64,000 nucleotides of DNA, taken from contig CAYMKI010000002.1 of the NCBI GenBank assembly GCA_964390695.1, positions 6,765-70,764 of the forward strand, in the 5' to 3' direction. Source of the DNA: CAWACC01 sp964390695. Lineage in GTDB: Bacteria > Chlamydiota > Chlamydiia > Chlamydiales > Parachlamydiaceae. The position numbers and the translations under genes are program-made. Below, piece by piece: positions 60,665-64,000 of the stretch (within the stretch, counting starts at the first letter, position 1; each line of letters opens with the position of its first letter). A model generated the notes under the pieces. The model saw only the letters and a program-made list of their open reading frames with translations. It was not told the origin of the DNA and ran no database searches.

Positions 60665-61101
60665 AGTTCTATTTGTAATTCTTGCTTCGTTAGAAAATAA
60701 AAGAGATTCTGAAGTTCGTGAACGTATTTGATTTTGGGCGTAAAGTGCTCACCGTTGTAAGAAAATTTCTTAGTCCCTTGGTCATTCCAAATATGAAAAG
60801 TATCGTAAAACTCTCTTTGCTCGCCATTGTTTTTGATTTGCAAATCTAAACCATTGTTAAGCCTCTTAAACCCCGCCTTAACAAGTATCTCCTCGGTGAG
60901 AGGGATGCCGCACAAATCAGCTATTAAAGCGGTGAATGATCTTTCTTGCTCTGAAATATTCTTTTCGGTGTGATACAATTCAACTGTATGCACACCAATC
61001 GCGCCCACAAGAAACTTGCCACCTACCGGAAGATGAACATAACTTGAACGATTGATTAGGTCAACAGCATTCCCGATTCTCAAATCTTCTGGTCGTATCA
61101 T
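60661..61101 (-). CDS. Conserved Bacteroidetes phage protein (LRIGN...KYVHELQNL family)
   Basis: 146 aa. The start PEDLRIGNAVDL, the middle IPLTEEILVKAGFKR and the end IKYVHELQNLFYFLTKQEL match a small family frequent in Bacteroidetes phages and prophages. Role unknown. The first seven residues (MIRPEDL) are identical to those of the next upstream gene. Confidence 0.75.
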   Translation of the reverse strand: MIRPEDLRIGNAVDLINRSSYVHLPVGGKFLVGAIGVHTVELYHTEKNISEQERSFTALIADLCGIPLTEEILVKAGFKRLNNGLDLQIKNNGEQREFYDTFHIWNDQGTKKFSYNGEHFTPKIKYVHELQNLFYFLTKQELQIEL

Positions 61102-61103
61102 GA

Positions 61104-61340
61104 TTATTCAGGAATAAAACACCATGAAACAACTCTAATACCATAACTAGGATATTCGCTATAATCAGGAGAGCCAGCAAAATTAGTAAACAACTTCCAG
61201 CCAAATTCAGGGTTAAAGCAACCCACAAGCGGGAATGATCCTTTTTCAATATAAACAAGTACAACCTCATCGTTTGGAGGCAACTGTTTAATAGTTGGTA
61301 TAAATCTAAAAGCAATTGCTAAATCTTCTGGTCGTATCAT
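61104..61340 (-). CDS. DUF551-like small protein
   Basis: 78 aa from the ATG at 61340 (MIRPEDLAIAFRF); the longer frame would overlap the repressor-like gene. The end (WKLFTNF...VVSWCFIPE) resembles DUF551. The first 21 bases of the gene are repeated at the start of the next one (61081-61101). Confidence 0.65.
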   Translation of the reverse strand: MIRPEDLAIAFRFIPTIKQLPPNDEVVLVYIEKGSFPLVGCFNPEFGWKLFTNFAGSPDYSEYPSYGIRVVSWCFIPE

Positions 61341-61351
61341 GTTAGTTTGGG

Positions 61352-61726
61352 TTATAAAGGTGGCAATCCATCTTCGTAGATATCCATAATCGGAAATGAG
61401 GAAGGAGCCGGACTTGGGGAGGATGGCAAGTCCTGGCTCTTCGGGGCTGGGTTGACGGAACCGGCAGGCGCTTTCACGTTTGAGAATGTCAACGGGATCT
61501 TTTTTGTTTTCTGATAAGGATTGGGCCACAGATCATCGAAAGATCTTCCGGTGTAGGCCATGATTTTGTGGTACTGATCCAAAGTTAATTTCCCGGCTTT
61601 GAGCCTGTATCTAAAGGCTTGGTAGGTGGTTCCCAAAATGTCTTTGGCAAAGTCCATCGGGCTGAAGCCTGCTGATCTAATTGCCTTGGTTAAATCGCTT
61701 TTCTTATTCACTTTTTGATCCATCAT
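61352..61726 (-). CDS. Putative repressor/Cro-like regulator
   Basis: 124 aa. Residues 8-66 form a helix-turn-helix-like domain (DLTKAIRSAGFSPMDFAKDILGTTYQAFRYRLKAG); the remainder is Pro/Ser-rich and flexible. It is divergent from the integrase module, with a shared 99-bp promoter region, a typical lysogeny switch place. The TACATTTG box at 61731-61738 is only about 5 bases before its ATG, so the message may be nearly leaderless. Confidence 0.65.
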   Translation of the reverse strand: MMDQKVNKKSDLTKAIRSAGFSPMDFAKDILGTTYQAFRYRLKAGKLTLDQYHKIMAYTGRSFDDLWPNPYQKTKKIPLTFSNVKAPAGSVNPAPKSQDLPSSPSPAPSSFPIMDIYEDGLPPL

Positions 61727-61730
61727 GGCA

Positions 61731-61820
61731 CAAATGTATTAATATTCTTTAATTAAAATACTCATATCTTTTATTTTTAGTTTGCACATTTCCATTATAT
61801 TTGTGCAACAATTAACCAAA
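61731..61820. promoter_or_regulatory. Divergent promoter region with inverted repeat and TTAACCAAA leader
   Basis: Minus: TACATTTG box at 61738-61731. Plus: TATATTTG box at 61796-61803 and TTAACCAAA at 61812-61820 before the ATG at 61826. The inverted repeat TTGCACA (61782-61788) / TGTGCAA (61802-61808) overlaps the plus -7 box and could be the operator of the divergent regulator. Confidence 0.6.
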
Positions 61821-61825
61821 ACTGT

Positions 61826-62020
61826 ATGAAGTACCACATAGAATTTACTAGTATAGCCGAAAAAGGACAGCATGGAATTCACCCCTCCACTAAGTCCGGA
61901 TCAACGTCTGCGGAATCCCAGACTATATTAGGAGCAATCCAAGGGTTTCTCAACAAGAAGGAAGAGGAAGGAGTCAAAATCATCAAACTTAAAGTCCAAG
62001 AAGATGCCCTTAATAGCTGA
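61826..62020 (+). CDS. Hypothetical small protein
   Basis: 64 aa, soluble, with a short helix (AIQGFLNKKEEEG). First gene of the plus-strand module. It overlaps the next gene by 17 bases. Confidence 0.6.
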   Translation: MKYHIEFTSIAEKGQHGIHPSTKSGSTSAESQTILGAIQGFLNKKEEEGVKIIKLKVQEDALNS

Positions 62021-62198
62021 GTCCGACTATTTCGCCATCTGGTGCATGAACTTTGAAGGGCAGCTAAGAAAGCTCTACAACAATGCCACCGTAATAGATG
62101 AAGGTGAGGCTTATCGGTTTACGGTTATGCCGTTCACGGACTTTTGCTTAATGGTGTATGAGAACAATCCGGAAGTTATAGACGAATCTCAAAACTAA
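62004..62198 (+). CDS. Hypothetical small protein
   Basis: 64 aa, mixed alpha/beta, acidic (MNFEGQLRKLYNNATVIDEG). No family is recognised. Confidence 0.55.
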   Translation: MPLIAESDYFAIWCMNFEGQLRKLYNNATVIDEGEAYRFTVMPFTDFCLMVYENNPEVIDESQN

Positions 62199-62208
62199 AT
62201 AAAAAATT

Positions 62209-62373
62209 ATGGCTAAATTAAATGAATTAGTAGGTAAAACTCTTACCGAAATCAAAAACAACGATGATGAATTAATATTTATCGCAAATGATGGCTCCTC
62301 TTTTAAAATGTATCACTCGCAAGATAAAGTACGAGATTCAAGCTCACTTCAAAGTGAAGAAACAGTTTCGTAA
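62209..62373 (+). CDS. DUF7448-like small protein, apparently short
   Basis: 54 aa. KLNELVGKTLTEIKNNDDEL...ANDGSSFKMYHSQD resembles the start of a small phage family with a MYH-Q signature; the usual C-terminal part after that signature is missing. Another gene overlaps its last 83 bases in a different frame. Confidence 0.55.
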   Translation: MAKLNELVGKTLTEIKNNDDELIFIANDGSSFKMYHSQDKVRDSSSLQSEETVS

Positions 62374-62431
62374 GAAAGACTTCGTTCAGAAGGCCAATGA
62401 GCGCATCAAAACTTTAAAAAGCTGGTTATGA
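62291..62431 (+). CDS. Small basic protein overlapping two neighbours
   Basis: 46 aa, strongly basic (HFKVKKQFRKKDFVQKANERIK). It starts inside the previous gene in another frame and overlaps the next start by ATGA, a coupling that supports translation. Confidence 0.45.
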   Translation: MAPLLKCITRKIKYEIQAHFKVKKQFRKKDFVQKANERIKTLKSWL

Positions 62432-62553
62432 GAATACATTGGATTGACCAGATTAATCACATTAAGTGGTTTCTTATTTTTCTGCTGGCCGCGTTGTGTG
62501 TTTCTGTGATTCTGTTTGCTGGGATTGTGTATGTTTTTTGTCAATTAGACTAA
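62428..62553 (+). CDS. Small membrane protein
   Basis: 41 aa with one transmembrane segment (WFLIFLLAALCVSVILFAGIV). ATGA-coupled upstream and seven bases before the integrase ATG. Confidence 0.55.
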   Translation: MRIHWIDQINHIKWFLIFLLAALCVSVILFAGIVYVFCQLD

Positions 62554-62560
62554 TAAATTT

Positions 62561-63652
62561 ATGACCCCCAGAGTAACCTTCCGATCCATTAAGGATCATC
62601 TGAAAATACGAATCAAGATCCACGGACAGAAGCCCAGTTCCTACGACACTGGTATTTTCTGCCCTGCCGACAAGTTCGATGCTAAAAAGCAAATATCCGG
62701 CTATCCTCAAGTCCAGACCTACATGCAGTCAACAACTGAGGCTATCCGCAAGATGTTCATGCCAGGCGCTACGGCTGAATCCCTCTGGACTGAGCTTCTA
62801 AAACGCCAATCTATTGCCAATGGCTCACACAAAATTTCAGACGCATTCGAATACTACCTGCGGACTGCTGACGTAACAGAGTCAACGAAAACAGGTATTC
62901 GCACCCTGCAATCCAAACTTGAGTTATCTGGGCTCTACCAACTCCCCATTAAGGATTTGACCGGAGCCAAAGTGCGCGAGTTCTTAACAGCATTGAACCT
63001 GAAAGAATCAACCACTTACAAAAACAATTCAAAGCTCAATACCATTCTGAAGAGATACTTGTCCGATCAGGGACTTGACATTAAAGTACCCAAGGCCGTG
63101 AGCAAGAAGCCCAAAGTATCAGATGAGGCCGAATACCTTATCTGGAATGAACTCAAAGACCTACTTGCCAAAGAAGTAGAAGACGAAAGCGATAGCCGAG
63201 GTAAGGATCTGTGGTGTCTAATGGCTCTCACTGGACTTTCTGTTTCTGATCTTCTCAAGTTTGACCCCAAAAAGAACATCTCCGAGGATGGAAAGTGGGT
63301 GCACTACAACCGGAAGAAAACAGATAGCAAATGCACCATCCCTCTTCTGCCCATGGCAAAAGAAATAATCGAGCGCCATGACTGGCCGGCAAAGGTTTCT
63401 GTTCGCTGGCTGCAATACAAATCTACTGGCATTGTGAGTGAACTTGTTGGCCGAAAGATGAAATCCCACTCGGCAAGGAAGACATTTGGAACGGTGGCAT
63501 TGGAATGGGGATACAGTTTAGATGCTGTCTCTAAGTTCTTAGGACACGCAAATCCGATCATAACGGCCAACGTGTACGCCAAGGTCACACAGGCCAAGAT
63601 TGAGCGCGAGATGAACGCTATCCCGGATAAAATAAAAGCAATGATGATATGA
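62561..63652 (+). CDS. int: Tyrosine recombinase (phage integrase)
   Basis: 363 aa. N-terminal arm-type region (1-85), SAM-like core-binding domain (90-170), catalytic domain (190-345) with Lys252 in the RKK hairpin, HSAR (His303, Arg306), LGH (His329) and nucleophile Tyr339. The first catalytic Arg is replaced: TGLS (224-227, Ser227), as known for IntDOT of Bacteroides. Such enzymes stay active. It supports a temperate life style. No att site was found. Confidence 0.93.
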   Translation: MTPRVTFRSIKDHLKIRIKIHGQKPSSYDTGIFCPADKFDAKKQISGYPQVQTYMQSTTEAIRKMFMPGATAESLWTELLKRQSIANGSHKISDAFEYYLRTADVTESTKTGIRTLQSKLELSGLYQLPIKDLTGAKVREFLTALNLKESTTYKNNSKLNTILKRYLSDQGLDIKVPKAVSKKPKVSDEAEYLIWNELKDLLAKEVEDESDSRGKDLWCLMALTGLSVSDLLKFDPKKNISEDGKWVHYNRKKTDSKCTIPLLPMAKEIIERHDWPAKVSVRWLQYKSTGIVSELVGRKMKSHSARKTFGTVALEWGYSLDAVSKFLGHANPIITANVYAKVTQAKIEREMNAIPDKIKAMMI

Positions 63653-63843
63653 AGCAGATAATATTAGACCACATTAGCGACTTATGTTCTAACTTTCTGT
63701 ACTACGATAGAAAGGAAAGTGAAAACCTAAGCATGGAGCAACTTAACGCAGCCGTTAAGAATGGCGAAATAACTATTGACGAAATGGTTGCTGAATTTAG
63801 AAAGCACCTTGAAAACACTTTTAACGACAATGAAATTAATTAA
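63649..63843 (+). CDS. Hypothetical small protein
   Basis: 64 aa, helical and acidic (MEQLNAAVKNGEITIDEMVAEF). ATGA overlap with the integrase gene. No family is recognised. Confidence 0.6.
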   Translation: MKQIILDHISDLCSNFLYYDRKESENLSMEQLNAAVKNGEITIDEMVAEFRKHLENTFNDNEIN

Positions 63844-63852
63844 CCAAACTGT

Positions 63853-64000
63853 ATGAAAAACAAAAAACAAATCACAGAATTTTGCACTAAAGCAAACATC
63901 AACACTGAACAATTTTTTGGTAGAGAACCAATCACCGGATCCCTCTACTTGAGTTCGCTCACTTCGATACCAGAAGGTTTTAACCCTACTGTGGGCGGAT
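63853..64000 (+). CDS. Repeat protein with LTSIPEGFNPTVGG motif (partial)
   Basis: 49 residues visible, running off the right edge. After a polar start, LYLSSLTSIPEGFNPTVGG is the unit of a leucine-rich-like repeat found in Bacteroidetes phages and islands. The TTAACCAAA leader (63840-63848) lies four bases before the ATG. Function unknown; protein binding is likely. Confidence 0.65.
   Translation, partial: MKNKKQITEFCTKANINTEQFFGREPITGSLYLSSLTSIPEGFNPTVGG

Noticed and set aside
1..64000. Search for tRNA genes, CRISPR arrays, IS elements and rRNA
   Set aside because: No cloverleaf with a GTTCGAATC-type T-arm, no regularly spaced repeats with spacers, and no transposase were seen by eye. A tRNAscan run would be needed to exclude a diverged tRNA.

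Overview
The window reads as about 64 kb of a double-stranded DNA bacteriophage (or prophage) of a Bacteroidetes host. The host call rests on TTTG / TAnnTTTG promoters with a 19-nt spacer, a DUF3127-type single-strand binding protein, a tyrosine recombinase with Ser in place of the first catalytic Arg (as in IntDOT), and many small protein families typical of Bacteroidetes phages. The portal (801 aa), terminase (738 aa), capsid, P22-like neck proteins and a giant ejected polyvalent protein point to a podovirus, loosely crAss-like. That family assignment is inference, since no search could be run.

Layout. From 1 to about 52.7 kb almost everything is on the minus strand. Read in the direction of transcription (right to left) it starts with DNA metabolism and accessory genes (52.7-40.3 kb: two small genes of unknown function, DNA methylase, HD hydrolase, Pol X-type nucleotidyltransferase, MazG-like protein, SSB, NinG, a three-repeat GroES-like protein, coiled-coil protein, DUF3850 and a Tad2/DUF2829 protein). 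Next come replication (replication initiator, DnaB helicase) and a cytosine methylase (40.3-36.9 kb), then a GroES-like gene, terminase and portal (35.5-29.4 kb). A decoration-like protein, a glycosyltransferase-methyltransferase fusion, scaffold and major capsid protein follow (29.3-24.3 kb). After these are tail fibre and receptor-binding genes (24.2-16.8 kb), a lysis cassette with a GH19 endolysin (16.7-14.2 kb), neck/tail genes (14.1-7.8 kb) and ejected internal proteins that run off the left edge.

From 52.7 to 53.77 kb there is a gene-free spacer with iterated motifs. To its right, a plus-strand operon (53.8-57.1 kb) and a minus-strand operon of small Cys-rich and DUF551-type proteins (57.1-61.7 kb) lead to a repressor-like gene. 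That gene is divergent from a plus-strand module with the integrase (61.8-64 kb), so the phage is probably temperate.

The most notable signals outside ordinary genes are: a roughly 340-nt noncoding transcript with a perfect host-type promoter, a long-range closing helix and an intrinsic terminator (47.24-47.61 kb); two intergenic RNAs of identical pseudoknot topology with covarying stems (42.04-42.14 and 46.52-46.61 kb); two structural-gene promoters whose -33 box is replaced by half of a TTGCAAC-N3-GTTGCAA palindrome; a recurrent TTAACCAAA leader, often behind a hairpin, before plus-strand genes; an in-frame TAG inside a MazG-like gene; and a gene split at an A8 run. The best protein-level candidates are the triple GroES-like protein and the Tad2 fusion.
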